From the NCBI GenBank assembly GCA_001752465.1, contig MDJB01000005.1, forward strand, positions 1-59,631: a stretch of 59,631 bases of DNA, read 5' to 3'. Below, in pieces: positions 7,025 to 17,028 of the stretch. Position 1 is the stretch's first letter. Every line of letters begins with the position of its first letter. The stretch is from Haemophilus quentini. Its GTDB lineage: Bacteria > Pseudomonadota > Gammaproteobacteria > Enterobacterales > Pasteurellaceae. Both the position numbers and the translations under genes were made by a program. The notes under the pieces are model-generated. The model ran no database searches, was not told the DNA's origin, and worked only from the letters and a program-made list of their open reading frames with translations.

Positions 7025-7578
7025 GCCCTTTTTGTTATATATATAAAAATTCAGAAAATCCCGCTCGATATTTTCCCCAAAAATAGGCTATTCACTCCAA
7101 AAAAATACCGCCAACATTTCCGCAAAAGCGCGGTTAAAATTTAGGGCGTTTTTTGCTGGTGGCTCTTATTTTACAATTCCACCATAACACCCGCGGGCAG
7201 TCGTTCCCAATGGGTAAAGGTAAAGTTTAATTATCGGCTTATATGGTTCAAGTTCCACCACCGCCCCAATATTGCCATATTTCCCAAAATAAGCCCCAAA
7301 ATCGCCCCACAGACGAGCGAAAACATAAACCCCCTAAAATGACACAGGCAAAACTCAAAAACGCCAAAATAGCCAAAATAACGCGTTTTTTCATTCCACC
7401 AGCAAAACAGCCGAAAACGAAAATAACCGCCCGAATTTTTAAACGGACTTTAAAAATTGTTTTTGCTGGTGGACGTGGTAAAAAATACCCCAGTTTTAGA
7501 GATGACTTTGTAAAATGGGAACAGGAATGGGAACAAGAAATTGAGTTTGTTTTATTGTGTTATATTAAAATCAATAAT
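7025..7578. other. Right end of the element, no supported gene
   Basis: Between the right iterons and the receptor remnant. A Lys/Pro-rich open frame (7243-7590) resembles no protein I know. CCACCAGCAAAA-type words and their complement TTTTGCTGGTGG recur (near 7150, 7395 and 7460). GGTTCAAGTTCC at about 7235 resembles a tRNA T-arm and could mark an attachment-site copy, but no complete tRNA end can be built. The outer junction is probably near 7590-7610, where receptor homology stops. Confidence 0.4.
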
Positions 7579-8573
7579 TTATGCTTTTAGTTCGATTGTG
7601 AATATCGCGTTAATATTTGTAATACGAGCTTGGTCGTAGAAATATTTGTAACGAGCATAGCTATAACCCGCATTTAATTTCCAACCATCACTTAATTTGT
7701 GTTCAATTTTGAAATCAATGTTATCGGTTTTTGCGGTTGTTTCATTATTTGGTTCATCTAAACGACGCGATACAGGAATATTCGGTAATGCATTAGTTGC
7801 GGTTAAAAGATTTGTACCACGATCAAATGGCTCAAGAATATCTTTATGTTCATAAGAAAGAAGCACTTTAGTTTTATCATTTTCCCAAGAAAGTGATGGT
7901 GCGTAAGTGGTATTTTTCATTTTGCCAAAATTACGCCAGTAGTCTTTTTCTTGTTTGTCATAAATAAAGCGGTAAGCGAAACCATTTCCTAAGCCACTAG
8001 TAAAATCTAATTGCGTTCCCCACAGGCTATGATTACCTAAGGTTCCACTAACGACATAACGTGGCGTTTGTTGTGGTTTTTTAGTATGATATTAACCACA
8101 CCACCTGGATCTTGAATACCATAAAGTACAGATGCCAGTCCTTTTAAAACTTCAACGGTTTCAGTTGTCGCGCTAAAGTTTTTTGCTGGACCAGCTTGTA
8201 AACCGTTACGCATAATCGAGTTGTCACGGTTTCCACCAAAACCACGTTTTTGAATAGAGTCAAACATACCACCTAATGTATTCGCTTGACTTACACCACT
8301 GACATTATAAAGTGCATCAATGAGTGATTCAGGTTTGCGATCCTCCAATAGTTTGGTTGAAAGAATATTTACTGTGTTTGGCGTGTCGAAGACTGGTACT
8401 TCAGCTTTTGATACGACGGATGTCCCTGTTGTTTGATAGCCATTTTGTTTAATACCTGTATCTTGAACATTAATTTGTTCAATCGTTTCAGGACTAACTT
8501 TATGTTACGTTTCCGCTAATGCAGAAACTCCGGCAAAAAGTGCGGTGTAAACTAAGCTTAATTTAAAATTCAT
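7579..8573 (-). pseudogene. TonB-dependent ferric-siderophore receptor remnant
   Basis: Remnant of an outer-membrane TonB-dependent receptor of the ferrichrome type. A signal peptide (MNFKLSLVYTALFAGVSALA) is followed by the TonB-box/plug region, with TPNTVNILS, the RGF motif and [17 protein letters not shown]. Then comes the start of the barrel (YEHKDILEPFDRGTN). Three lesions are visible. Codon 23 is TAA (8505-8507). One base is missing at the T6 tract 8077-8082, shifting VVNIILK out of frame; adding a base restores [21 protein letters not shown]. The 3' half is absent and the frame runs into element DNA at the end. A Fur-like box lies upstream. The gene is dead as read. Confidence 0.85.
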
Positions 8574-8644
8574 AAATTGCTTCCCAAAAGTTAAATCTAG
8601 GTTAAAAAAAGAGTGACGAGTATAAAAAATATAACAATTCAAGC

Positions 8645-8663
8645 AATGAAAATTATTATCATT
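8645..8663 (-). promoter_or_regulatory. Fur-box-like operator upstream of the receptor remnant
   Basis: AATGAAAATTATTATCATT matches 11 of 19 positions of the classical Fur box and sits about 75 bp before the receptor ATG. It fits iron-repressed expression of the once intact gene; the match is by eye. Confidence 0.5.
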
Positions 8664-8712
8664 TAATAGTATTATATTGATCAATAGTATTTTTTAAAAG
8701 ACTATAAAAAAA

Positions 8713-8748
8713 CACCGCACTTTGGATGGAAAAGTGCGGTGCTTTTTT
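8713..8748. terminator. Uptake-sequence inverted pair between dacB and the receptor remnant
   Basis: CACCGCACTTT (8713-8723) and AAAGTGCGGTG (8731-8741) form an 11-bp stem, with a T run on the right and an A run on the left. It works as a terminator for dacB on the minus strand and is also two inverted DNA uptake words. Confidence 0.85.
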
Positions 8749-8759
8749 AGAAGATTTTA

Positions 8760-10199
8760 TTAATATTTATAGATTTCGTTGTACAAGCCACTCTCAAATT
8801 GTACTAATGGAGCACGTTTTGTTTTGCTTTCTAAATCGCCAGTTGAGTAGCCATTAATAAATTGTACAAAGGCCACTTTTTCCCCTCGAGCATTTGTCAT
8901 AAAGCCAGCTAGGTTATAAACCCCTTTCAAAGAGCCGGTTTTAGCAATCACATTTTTTACTAATGGTGGGCTAATTAATCCGCCACGACCACTGATCGTG
9001 CCATCTACACCTGCGATGGGGAAAGTTTCCATTAAGTGCAATTTATCTTCGTTTTTGGCGATGTATTCTAAAACGGATAGCATCGTTTTAGGTGCTACAA
9101 GATTATGGCGAGACAGACCTGAACCATCGGCTAAAATACTGTTTCCAAAACGAATTCCTTGTTTTTGTAATATGGACTTAATTGCTAATGTGCCTAATTG
9201 AAAGGATGCTGGGCGTTTATAGTAATTGAATGCCACCGCTCGGAATAATGAATCGGCAATCTGGTTATCCGATTTTTTCATCATTTTTTTTAATAAATCG
9301 GGTAATGGTTTGGATAAATGTTTCGCTAATAGCTGACCTTGTTGTGGTTTTTGGGGCAACATGACTTTGCCATTAAACTCAATACCTAATTGTCTTAATT
9401 GTCGTTGAATAATCGCGGCTGCATAAGCATCCGTATCTTGCACGGCAAAGCTTAAGCCAAAAGGTTTAGATTGACGGGCTAAACATCCTTTTACTTGATA
9501 GCGATTATTGTCGTGTACAACAACATCGAGCTGACAATAAGGCGCTTCATTGCTATCCGCTACATAGACTTGTCCGAACACTTGAATTGGAAATTGTGCT
9601 GGCACATTGATTTTTACTGTTTCACCTGGATTTTGATTGGCATCTAGTTCTGCGTAAAAACAGTTGTTATCAATATTCGCAGCGGATGGGGGAGAGTTGA
9701 AACACATGGTCAAATCGTTCCAAATCCAACCTAACCCTCGGTCATGACTCGAAAAAACAGAGGTATCTAATACTAAATCGCCATTAATTTTTTTGATACC
9801 TTGTTTTTTTAATTCTGCAAGTAAGCTATAAAGTTGGCCACTTGTGAGATCAGGATCGCCAGTGAAACGTACGATTAAGTGACCATCTAAATTCCCATTT
9901 TGAATTTTCCCATTACTTAAAAGAGCGGTCTCAAATTGGAATTGATCGCCTAATGCGAGTTTAGCGGCAACGGCAGTAAAAACTTTTTGTGTACTCGCAG
10001 GAAGCATAAAGGTTGAGCCATTATAATCCGCGATAATTTGGTTTTGATTTACATTTTTTGCGATGAAACCCACGCTAGAGCCTTCAGGCAATTGTTGTGT
10101 TAAATCTGAAACATTAATGTTTGCGAAGGTTGGAAGGCTAAAGCTTACGGAAAGTAAAAAGGATCCAAGTGCGGTAGAAATTGAAGATAATTTTTTCAT
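8760..10199 (-). CDS. dacB: D-alanyl-D-alanine carboxypeptidase/endopeptidase PBP4
   Basis: A 479-residue class C penicillin-binding protein that trims or cleaves peptidoglycan cross-links in the periplasm. An N-terminal signal peptide (to about residue 26) precedes the three penicillin-binding boxes: SxxK as STQK at residues 69-72, SxN as SDN near 308, and KTG near 418. The large insertion between boxes 1 and 2 (about residues 90-260) is typical of PBP4. Length is near E. coli DacB. It is divergent from greA, as in E. coli, and ends at a bidirectional uptake-sequence terminator. No defects seen. Confidence 0.95.
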   Translation of the reverse strand: MKKLSSISTALGSFLLSVSFSLPTFANINVSDLTQQLPEGSSVGFIAKNVNQNQIIADYNGSTFMLPASTQKVFTAVAAKLALGDQFQFETALLSNGKIQNGNLDGHLIVRFTGDPDLTSGQLYSLLAELKKQGIKKINGDLVLDTSVFSSHDRGLGWIWNDLTMCFNSPPSAANIDNNCFYAELDANQNPGETVKINVPAQFPIQVFGQVYVADSNEAPYCQLDVVVHDNNRYQVKGCLARQSKPFGLSFAVQDTDAYAAAIIQRQLRQLGIEFNGKVMLPQKPQQGQLLAKHLSKPLPDLLKKMMKKSDNQIADSLFRAVAFNYYKRPASFQLGTLAIKSILQKQGIRFGNSILADGSGLSRHNLVAPKTMLSVLEYIAKNEDKLHLMETFPIAGVDGTISGRGGLISPPLVKNVIAKTGSLKGVYNLAGFMTNARGEKVAFVQFINGYSTGDLESKTKRAPLVQFESGLYNEIYKY

Positions 10200-10362
10200 A
10201 TTAGGTTTGTTATGGTTGCTATTTTTTTTTAGACGAACAATAATAAGCCCCGAATGAAATTGAGTAAATCATTTTCTCATTTCAAGTTTATTTTTGATAA
10301 TACTGCGGCAAGATTTTAGGATTTTGCCGTGGTTTTTGTTTTATTTAGTAAAAGGAAAAACA

Positions 10363-10839
10363 ATGCAACAAATTCCAATGACTGTGCGTGGCGCAGAACA
10401 ATTACGTGAAGAATTGGATTTCTTAAAAAATGTACGTCGTCCTGAAATTATTAAAGCGATAGCAGAAGCCCGCGAGCACGGTGATTTAAAAGAAAATGCA
10501 GAATATCATGCGGCTCGTGAGCAACAAGGTTTTTGTGAAGGTCGTATTCAAGAGATTGAAGGTAAACTTGGTAATGCTCAAGTTATTGATGTAACCAAAA
10601 TGCTAAATAACGGTAAAGTCATTTTTGGTGCAACGGTTGTGCTTGTAAATACTGATACAGACGAAGAAGTTACTTATCGTATTGTGGGCGATGATGAAGC
10701 GGACATTAAATCGGGTTTGATTTCGGTTAATTCTCCCATTGCACGAGGTTTAATTGGTAAAGAATTAGATGATACCGTTAATATTACAACGCCTGGCGGT
10801 GTCGTTGAGTTTGATATTATTGAAGTGAATTATATTTAA
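10363..10839 (+). CDS. greA: Transcription elongation factor GreA
   Basis: A 158-residue cleavage factor that reaches into RNA polymerase's secondary channel and stimulates removal of backtracked RNA. The N-terminal coiled coil ([44 protein letters not shown]) carries the acidic tip DLKENAEY. The C-terminal FKBP-like domain ends with the usual [13 protein letters not shown]. The start is set at 10363, giving the family-typical [14 protein letters not shown] with AAAGGAAAAAC upstream; the longer in-frame extension to 10294 has no support. Confidence 0.96.
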   Translation: MQQIPMTVRGAEQLREELDFLKNVRRPEIIKAIAEAREHGDLKENAEYHAAREQQGFCEGRIQEIEGKLGNAQVIDVTKMLNNGKVIFGATVVLVNTDTDEEVTYRIVGDDEADIKSGLISVNSPIARGLIGKELDDTVNITTPGGVVEFDIIEVNYI

Positions 10840-10843
10840 ATAA

Positions 10844-10876
10844 AAAAGTGCGGTTAAAAATGACCGCACTTTTGTT
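10844..10876. terminator. Bidirectional terminator between greA and yhbY
   Basis: AAAAGTGCGGT (10844-10854) pairs perfectly with ACCGCACTTTT (10863-10873), an inverted pair of uptake words, with T-rich flanks usable by both convergent genes. Confidence 0.9.
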
Positions 10877-10877
10877 G

Positions 10878-11177
10878 TTATTTGCGTGGAAGCTGAATTT
10901 TTGCTTCTTCGCTTGGGCGATAAAGCACCAAAATATGCCCGATAGTTTGTACTTGTGCAGCTTTAGTTTCACGCACAATCGCATCGATAATAAGTTGTTT
11001 TGTTTCGCGATCTGCACCAGCAACTTTTACTTTAATGAGTTCGTGATGATCAAGTGCATTTTCAATTTCAGCAAGTACGCCTTCGGTTAAGCCATTTCCA
11101 CCAAGCATAACGACTGGGTTAAGATGGTGCGCAAGACCTTTTAAAAATTGTTTTTGTTTGGTTGATAAGGTTGTCAT
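10878..11177 (-). CDS. yhbY: CRM-domain ribosome-associated RNA-binding protein
   Basis: A 99-residue single-domain CRM protein. The family features are the N-terminal LSTKQKQFLKGLAHHLNPVVMLGGNGLTEGVLAEIENALDHHELIKVKV, with the GxxG-type loop GGNG that binds RNA, and the closing IGHILVLYRP. YhbY associates with pre-50S particles in E. coli. It is divergent from rlmE, matching E. coli order (greA, yhbY, rlmE, ftsH, folP, glmM). The start ATG at 11177 has AGGAATCCTT upstream. Confidence 0.93.
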   Translation of the reverse strand: MTTLSTKQKQFLKGLAHHLNPVVMLGGNGLTEGVLAEIENALDHHELIKVKVAGADRETKQLIIDAIVRETKAAQVQTIGHILVLYRPSEEAKIQLPRK

Positions 11178-11303
11178 AAGGATTCCTAATTAAAAAGAGC
11201 GGTTGATTTTCTCAATGTTTTTCACTGATTTCAATCAGCCTCGGCTTGAATTCGGCAGATTGTAACCAAATATAAGCAAAACTACTACCAAAAATAGAAG
11301 ATT

Positions 11304-11933
11304 ATGGGAAAGAAAAAACGTTCAGCAAGTTCTTCTCGCTGGCTAAATGAACATTTTAGTGATCAATTTGTGCAAAAAGCGCATAAGCAAAAGTTGCGTT
11401 CACGCGCGTATTTTAAGATTGATGAAATTCAGCAAACGGATAAATTATTTAAACAAGGAATGACTGTGGTCGATCTTGGCGCTGCACCTGGCGGTTGGTC
11501 GCAATATGTGGTGGGACAAATTGGCGGCAAAGGTCGAGTGATTGCTTGTGATATTTTAGAAATGGATCCCATTGTAGGTGTTGATTTTCTGCAAGGCGAT
11601 TTCCGTGATGAAAATGTTTTGAATGCTTTGTTAGATCGCGTGGGCGAAGCTAAAGTTGATGTGGTAATGTCTGATATGGCACCAAATTTTAGTGGGATGC
11701 CATCAGTGGATATTCCACGCGCAATGTATTTGGTCGAGCTCGCTTTAGATATGTGTAAACAGGTCTTGGCAACCAAAGGAAGCTTTGTTGTTAAAGTTTT
11801 CCAAGGTGAAGGCTTTGATGAATATTTAAGAGAAATTCGTTCTTTATTTAATGTGGTGAAAGTGCGTAAGCCTGAAGCATCACGCGGACGCTCTCGTGAA
11901 GTATATATTGTGGCGACAGGCTATAAAGGCTAA
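11304..11933 (+). CDS. rlmE: 23S rRNA 2'-O-ribose U2552 methyltransferase RlmE
   Basis: A 209-residue FtsJ/RrmJ methyltransferase that modifies U2552 in the 23S A-loop during late 50S assembly. The SAM site [13 protein letters not shown] lies at about residues 54-66. The K-D-K-E tetrad can be traced through [29 protein letters not shown] and [11 protein letters not shown]. It precedes ftsH as in E. coli, where the pair forms a heat-shock operon; an 80-bp gap separates them here. No signal peptide, and length matches the family. Confidence 0.95.
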   Translation: MGKKKRSASSSRWLNEHFSDQFVQKAHKQKLRSRAYFKIDEIQQTDKLFKQGMTVVDLGAAPGGWSQYVVGQIGGKGRVIACDILEMDPIVGVDFLQGDFRDENVLNALLDRVGEAKVDVVMSDMAPNFSGMPSVDIPRAMYLVELALDMCKQVLATKGSFVVKVFQGEGFDEYLREIRSLFNVVKVRKPEASRGRSREVYIVATGYKG

Positions 11934-12013
11934 TTGCTTTGATAGCTTTTCATCGCTAATGATGTGTAGTATCTTGTAAAAAATTTTTTAACTTAGGAAA
12001 GGTGGGTTAGACT

Positions 12014-13915
12014 TTGAACGATATGGTCAAAAATCTGGTGCTTTGGGTGGTAGTAGCGGTCATTATGATGACAGCATACCAGAGTTTTAATTCCTCTTCG
12101 GTAGATAATTCTACTGATTATACAACCTTTGTTTACGATGTAAGCAATGGACAAGTGACAGAAGCGCGTTTTGATGCCAATGAAATTACGGTAACGAAAA
12201 CGGATGGTTCTAAATATTCAACCGTGATGCCACCACTTGAAGATAAAAAATTGCTTGATGATTTATTAAGCAAAAAAGTGAAAGTGGAAGGTACGCCATT
12301 TGAAAAACGTGGTTTCTTATCCCAAATTTTAATTTCTTGGTTCCCAATGTTATTCCTTGTTGGCGTATGGATATTCTTTATGCGTCAAATGCAAGGTGGT
12401 GGCGGCAAAGCAATGAGCTTTGGTAAAAGCCGTGCCAAAATGCTGAATCAAGATCAGATTAAGGTTACTTTTGCAGATGTCGCTGGTTGCGATGAAGCAA
12501 AAGAAGAAGTGGGCGAAATCGTTGATTTCTTGCGTGATCCGAATAAATTCCAAAACTTGGGCGGTAAAATTCCAAAAGGTATTCTGATGGTTGGTCCTCC
12601 TGGTACTGGTAAAACCTTATTGGCTCGTGCTATTGCAGGGGAAGCAAAAGTTCCATTCTTCACTATTTCTGGTTCTGATTTCGTAGAAATGTTTGTGGGT
12701 GTTGGGGCATCTCGTGTACGTGATATGTTTGAACAGGCTAAGAAAAATGCACCTTGCTTAATCTTTATTGATGAAATTGATGCTGTGGGGCGTCAACGCG
12801 GTGCAGGTTTAGGCGGTGGACATGATGAGCGTGAACAAACCTTAAACCAAATGCTAGTTGAAATGGATGGATTTAGCGGTAATGATGGTGTAATTGTTAT
12901 TGCAGCGACTAACCGTCCAGATGTACTTGATCCAGCCTTAACTCGTCCAGGCCGTTTTGACCGACAAGTTGTTGTTGGTCTGCCTGATGTAAAAGGTCGT
13001 GAGCAAATCTTAAAAGTCCATATGCGCAAAGTGCCTGTAGCACAAGATGTTGATGCAATGACATTGGCGCGTGGTACGCCTGGCTATTCCGGTGCAGATT
13101 TAGCAAATTTAGTGAATGAGGCTGCCTTATTTACTGCTCGAGTAAATAAACGTACGGTAACCATGCTTGAGTTTGAAAAAGCGAAAGATAAAATCAATAT
13201 GGGGCCAGAGCGTCGTACCATGATTATGACAGATAAGCAAAAAGAATCGACTGCTTATCATGAAGCAGGTCATGCGATTGTAGGTTATTTAGTTCCCGAG
13301 CATGATCCTGTACATAAAGTGACTATTATTCCCCGTGGCCGAGCGTTGGGTGTGACATTCTTCTTACCTGAAGGTGATCAAATTAGTATTAGCCAAAAAC
13401 AATTAGAAAGTAAGCTTTCTACCTTGTATGCGGGTCGTTTGGCAGAAGATTTGATTTACGGTGAAGAAAATATCTCAACGGGTGCATCAAATGATATTAA
13501 AGTAGCGACTAATATCGCGCGTAATATGGTGACGCAATGGGGATTCTCTGACAAATTAGGTCCGATTCTTTATACCGAAGATGAGGGCGAGGTTTTCTTA
13601 GGTCGTTCAATGGCAAAAGCAAAACATATGTCAGATGAAACCGCTTATGCAATTGATGAAGAAGTTCGTGCAATTGTAAATCGTAACTATGCGAGAGCAA
13701 GACAGATTTTGATCGACAATATGGATATTCTTCACGCCATGAAAGATGCGTTAGTGAAATATGAAACCATTGAAGAAGAACAAATCAAACAATTGATGAA
13801 TCGTGAACCAGTCACTCCGCCATCCGGATGGGAAGAGCATACTGGGCAGGCTGCTTATGCAAATAGCAATAATGCTCAAAGTGCGGGTGAAAATTCGGTA
13901 GATTCTAATTCCTAA
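12014..13915 (+). CDS. ftsH: ATP-dependent membrane zinc metalloprotease FtsH
   Basis: A 633-residue inner-membrane AAA+ protease for LpxC, misassembled membrane proteins and regulators. Two transmembrane segments (about residues 5-25 and 100-120) flank a periplasmic domain. The AAA module has Walker A GPPGTGKT near residue 195, Walker [11 protein letters not shown], and the second-region-of-homology TRPGRFDRQ. The zinc site HEAGH is near residue 415. The start is taken as TTG at 12014 because AGGTGGG lies 7 bases upstream. The ATG at 12023 gives MVKNLVLW, closer to E. coli MAKNLILW, but lacks a well-placed ribosome site. Confidence 0.96.
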   Translation: MNDMVKNLVLWVVVAVIMMTAYQSFNSSSVDNSTDYTTFVYDVSNGQVTEARFDANEITVTKTDGSKYSTVMPPLEDKKLLDDLLSKKVKVEGTPFEKRGFLSQILISWFPMLFLVGVWIFFMRQMQGGGGKAMSFGKSRAKMLNQDQIKVTFADVAGCDEAKEEVGEIVDFLRDPNKFQNLGGKIPKGILMVGPPGTGKTLLARAIAGEAKVPFFTISGSDFVEMFVGVGASRVRDMFEQAKKNAPCLIFIDEIDAVGRQRGAGLGGGHDEREQTLNQMLVEMDGFSGNDGVIVIAATNRPDVLDPALTRPGRFDRQVVVGLPDVKGREQILKVHMRKVPVAQDVDAMTLARGTPGYSGADLANLVNEAALFTARVNKRTVTMLEFEKAKDKINMGPERRTMIMTDKQKESTAYHEAGHAIVGYLVPEHDPVHKVTIIPRGRALGVTFFLPEGDQISISQKQLESKLSTLYAGRLAEDLIYGEENISTGASNDIKVATNIARNMVTQWGFSDKLGPILYTEDEGEVFLGRSMAKAKHMSDETAYAIDEEVRAIVNRNYARARQILIDNMDILHAMKDALVKYETIEEEQIKQLMNREPVTPPSGWEEHTGQAAYANSNNAQSAGENSVDSNS

Positions 13916-13932
13916 TCAGCTCTCTAATCAAC

Positions 13933-13962
13933 AAGGCCTTTTTTCGGAAAGGCTTTATTTTT
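13933..13962 (+). terminator. Terminator after ftsH
   Basis: AAGGCC/GGCTTT-type hairpin around TTTTTTCGGAAA followed by ATTTTT, about 18 bases after the ftsH stop. Confidence 0.6.
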
Positions 13963-14039
13963 CCCCTAATGATTTTTTTCTTCAGCGTATTCCGTTATAA
14001 TCGCCCGATTAAAATCAATCTAAAAATCCACCGCACTTT

Positions 14040-14867
14040 ATGAAACTTTACGCGAACAATAAATGTCTTGATTTAAGCGTTCCTAGGATTATGGGAATCC
14101 TTAATTTTACGCCTGATTCTTTTTCTGATAGCGGACAGTTTTTTAGTTTGGATAAAGCACTTTTTCAAGTGGAAAAAATGCTAGAAGAAGGTGCGGTAAT
14201 TATTGATATTGGTGGTGAATCTACACGCCCTAATGCGGATGAAGTCTCTGAACAAGAAGAATTACATCGTGTTGTGCCAGTGGTGGAGGCGGTGCGAAGC
14301 CGTTTTGATTGCTGGATTTCTGTCGATTCCTCAAAAGCAGTTGTGATACGTGAAGCAGCGAATGTTGGAATGGATTTGATTAATGATATTCGTGCTTTGC
14401 AAGAGCCAAATGCGTTAGAAACCGCAGTAAAACTTGCTTTACCTGTTTGTATTATGCATATGCAAGGCCAACCTAGAACGATGCAGGCAAATCCTCATTA
14501 TGAGAATGTCGTACAAAATGTATTAGATTTTTTACAGAAACGTACTAATGTATGTCTTTCTGCTGGTGTTAAAAAAGAAAACTTAATTTGGGACATGGGA
14601 TTTGGTTTTGGTAAGTCTGTAAAGCATAATTATCAATTATTACAAAATCTGAATGAATTTTGTCAGATAGGCTATCCAGTATTAGCGGGATTATCTCGCA
14701 AATCAATGATTGGCGCTGTGCTTGATAAACCTGTCGATCAGAGAGTGATAGGTAGTGCGGCAGGTGCGCTTATTGCGGCGCAAAAAGGTGCAAAAATTTT
14801 ACGCGTACATGATGTTGCTGCTACATCAGATATGCTCAAAGTTTGGCAGGCAACAGAAAATGCCTGA
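14040..14867 (+). CDS. folP: Dihydropteroate synthase
   Basis: A 275-residue TIM-barrel enzyme that joins 4-aminobenzoate to dihydropterin pyrophosphate in folate synthesis; the sulfonamide target. Signature motifs are GILNFTPDSFSDSG near residues 19-32 and IDIGGESTRPNA near 57-68. Later barrel segments include VDSSKAVV, NDIRAL, CIMHMQGQPRTMQ and GLSRKSMIG. The ATG is preceded by an uptake word rather than a clear Shine-Dalgarno. It is followed 37 bases later by glmM, the same order as in E. coli. Confidence 0.96.
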   Translation: MKLYANNKCLDLSVPRIMGILNFTPDSFSDSGQFFSLDKALFQVEKMLEEGAVIIDIGGESTRPNADEVSEQEELHRVVPVVEAVRSRFDCWISVDSSKAVVIREAANVGMDLINDIRALQEPNALETAVKLALPVCIMHMQGQPRTMQANPHYENVVQNVLDFLQKRTNVCLSAGVKKENLIWDMGFGFGKSVKHNYQLLQNLNEFCQIGYPVLAGLSRKSMIGAVLDKPVDQRVIGSAAGALIAAQKGAKILRVHDVAATSDMLKVWQATENA

Positions 14868-14904
14868 TGGTTTTATAACGATAAAAAATTAAAGGAATTT
14901 TATT

Positions 14905-16239
14905 ATGGCAAATCGTAAATATTTTGGAACAGATGGTGTACGTGGAAAAGTGGGTACTTATCCAATCACACCAGATTTCGCATTAAAATTAGGTTGGGCA
15001 GCAGGAAAAGTATTGGCTTCTCAAGGTTCTAAAATGGTTTTAATCGGTAAAGATACCCGAATTTCTGGATACATGTTGGAATCAGCTCTTGAAGCAGGTT
15101 TAGCCGCTGCGGGGTTATCAGCTGCATTTACCGGCCCTATGCCTACACCTGCTATTGCTTATTTAACCAGAACTTTCCGTGCTGAAGCGGGTATTGTGAT
15201 CTCAGCCTCTCATAATCCTTATTATGATAATGGCATTAAATTCTTTTCAGCAAAAGGGACTAAATTACCTGATGAAATTGAAGAAGCAATTGAAGCGATG
15301 TTAGAGCAACCGATGGATTGTGTGGAATCTGCTGAATTAGGTAAAGCAAGTCGTATTAATGATGCAGCAGGACGCTATATTGAGTTTTGTAAAGGCACAT
15401 TCCCCGCTCATTTAGGCTTGGAAGGTTATAAGATTGTGGTAGATTGTGCAAATGGTGCAACCTATCATATTGCTCCCAACGTGTTGAGAGAGCTAGGTGC
15501 GGAAGTCATTGAAATTGGTACAGATCCAAATGGTTTAAACATTAATGAAAAATGTGGTGCAACGGATGTGACAGCATTGCAAGCTAAAGTTTTTGAAACA
15601 AAAGCTGACGTTGGCTTAGCTTATGATGGCGATGGTGACCGAATTATGATGGTCGATCATTTAGGAAATAAAGTCGATGGCGACCAAATTCTCTTTATTA
15701 TTGCGCGTGAAGCATTGCGTTCAGGTCAATTAAAAGGCGGTGTCGTTGGCACATTAATGAGTAATATGAGCTTAGAGATTGCGTTGAAAATGCTTGGTGT
15801 TCCTTTCTTACGTGCAAATGTAGGTGACCGTTACGTATTGGAAAAAATGGTTGAAAATGATTGGACGCTTGGTGGTGAGAATTCTGGACATATTATCATT
15901 GCGGATAAGAATACAACGGGTGACGGCATTGTTGCGTCATTGGCTGTATTGGCGGCGATGGCTCAGCATAAATTATCATTAAATGAATTAGCGAGTGCGG
16001 TTAAATTATTCCCTCAAGTGTTAATCAATGTACGTTTTGCAGGTGGGGAAAATCCACTTGAAAGTGATGCTGTAAAATCTGTTGCCGCAGACGTTGAAAA
16101 ACGTTTAGAAGGCAAAGGTCGTATTTTATTGCGTAAATCAGGTACGGAACCACTTATTCGCGTTATGGTGGAATGCCAAGACGCTGCACTTGCACAACAA
16201 TGTGCAGAAGAAATTGCAGAAGCAGTGAAATCTCATTAA
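14905..16239 (+). CDS. glmM: Phosphoglucosamine mutase
   Basis: A 444-residue enzyme interconverting glucosamine-6-P and glucosamine-1-P on the way to UDP-GlcNAc for peptidoglycan and lipooligosaccharide. The phosphoserine loop [15 protein letters not shown] (Ser about 102), the metal loop DGDGDR near 243-248, the sugar-binding GGENSGHII and the phosphate-binding [14 protein letters not shown] are in the standard order. An AAAGGAATT ribosome site precedes the ATG. It ends at an uptake-sequence terminator. Confidence 0.97.
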   Translation: MANRKYFGTDGVRGKVGTYPITPDFALKLGWAAGKVLASQGSKMVLIGKDTRISGYMLESALEAGLAAAGLSAAFTGPMPTPAIAYLTRTFRAEAGIVISASHNPYYDNGIKFFSAKGTKLPDEIEEAIEAMLEQPMDCVESAELGKASRINDAAGRYIEFCKGTFPAHLGLEGYKIVVDCANGATYHIAPNVLRELGAEVIEIGTDPNGLNINEKCGATDVTALQAKVFETKADVGLAYDGDGDRIMMVDHLGNKVDGDQILFIIAREALRSGQLKGGVVGTLMSNMSLEIALKMLGVPFLRANVGDRYVLEKMVENDWTLGGENSGHIIIADKNTTGDGIVASLAVLAAMAQHKLSLNELASAVKLFPQVLINVRFAGGENPLESDAVKSVAADVEKRLEGKGRILLRKSGTEPLIRVMVECQDAALAQQCAEEIAEAVKSH

Positions 16240-16245
16240 TTTTTT

Positions 16246-16277
16246 AACCGCACTTTATTTAGTGCGGTTTATTTTTA
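16246..16277 (+). terminator. Terminator between glmM and sixA
   Basis: AACCGCACT (16246-16254) and AGTGCGGTT (16261-16269) form a stem with a six-base loop, then TTATTTTT. An inverted uptake-word pair 6 bases after the glmM stop. Confidence 0.85.
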
Positions 16278-16297
16278 TCAAATACTTAGGAAAGCAA

Positions 16298-16795
16298 ATG
16301 AATATTTTTATTATGCGTCATGGCGAGGCTGAAGTAATGGCTAATAGTGATAAATCTCGTCGCTTAACTGCTTATGGTATTAAACAAGCTTTTTCGCAAG
16401 GGGAGTGGTTAAAACAGCATTTAAGCACGCTAGTAATTAATTCACTAGACCGTATTTTAGTGAGCCCTTATGTCAGAGCTCAAGAAACCTTTCATCAAGT
16501 TAATCAAGCGTTTGATTTGGAGTTAGAAAATAAATTTGAAACTTGGGAGGGAATAACCCCTTATGGCCATGCGCATTCAGTCATTGATTATTTAGAAGTG
16601 CTGAAACATGATGGGGTTAAGTCTGTATTGATTATTTCTCATTTACCCTTAGTAGGAGAAATCGTTGCTGAACTGTATGGAAAACGAAATCCAATACAAT
16701 TTTATCCTGCAACCATTGCTCAATTATTATGGGATGGTAATAAATCAGAAATATTGATGCATCAAGCATCTAAAGAAATTCATAGAATTGATTAA
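16298..16795 (+). CDS. sixA: Phosphohistidine phosphatase SixA
   Basis: A 165-residue histidine phosphatase. The N-terminal MNIFIMRHGEAE carries the RHG catalytic motif (His8), followed by SRRLTAYGIKQA, the phosphate-site SPYVRAQETF and the second His in LIISHLPLVGEI. SixA removes phosphate from His of phosphorelay proteins (ArcB, or the nitrogen PTS in E. coli). The start at 16298 has TTAGGAAAG just upstream; the longer frame from 16262 starts inside the glmM terminator and is rejected. Confidence 0.93.
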   Translation: MNIFIMRHGEAEVMANSDKSRRLTAYGIKQAFSQGEWLKQHLSTLVINSLDRILVSPYVRAQETFHQVNQAFDLELENKFETWEGITPYGHAHSVIDYLEVLKHDGVKSVLIISHLPLVGEIVAELYGKRNPIQFYPATIAQLLWDGNKSEILMHQASKEIHRID

Positions 16796-17028
16796 ATATA
16801 AAACATATATTCATATACATTTCTTTACAAAAAATAAAATTTTTCTATGGAACTTTTTTTAAAATATATTTAATATCAATATGTTAATGCTCTTTTTTAC
16901 ACTTATTTATTTATCAGAAATGTAAATTTTTGTATTAGCTATTTTCTTTTAATAAAATTTCCGTAAACTACGCCACATCAAAGCAATAGGGCTTTGCCGT
17001 AATCAAGATTTATTCTATGGAGAAAATT

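Noticed and set aside
7235-7262. tRNA gene fragment
   Set aside because: T-arm-like word only; no complementary acceptor arm or CCA end can be assembled.
7243-7590. 115-codon open frame at the right end of the element
   Set aside because: Lys/Pro-rich translation resembling no known family, no good ribosome site, and it crosses the receptor junction; more likely chance openness of AT-rich DNA.
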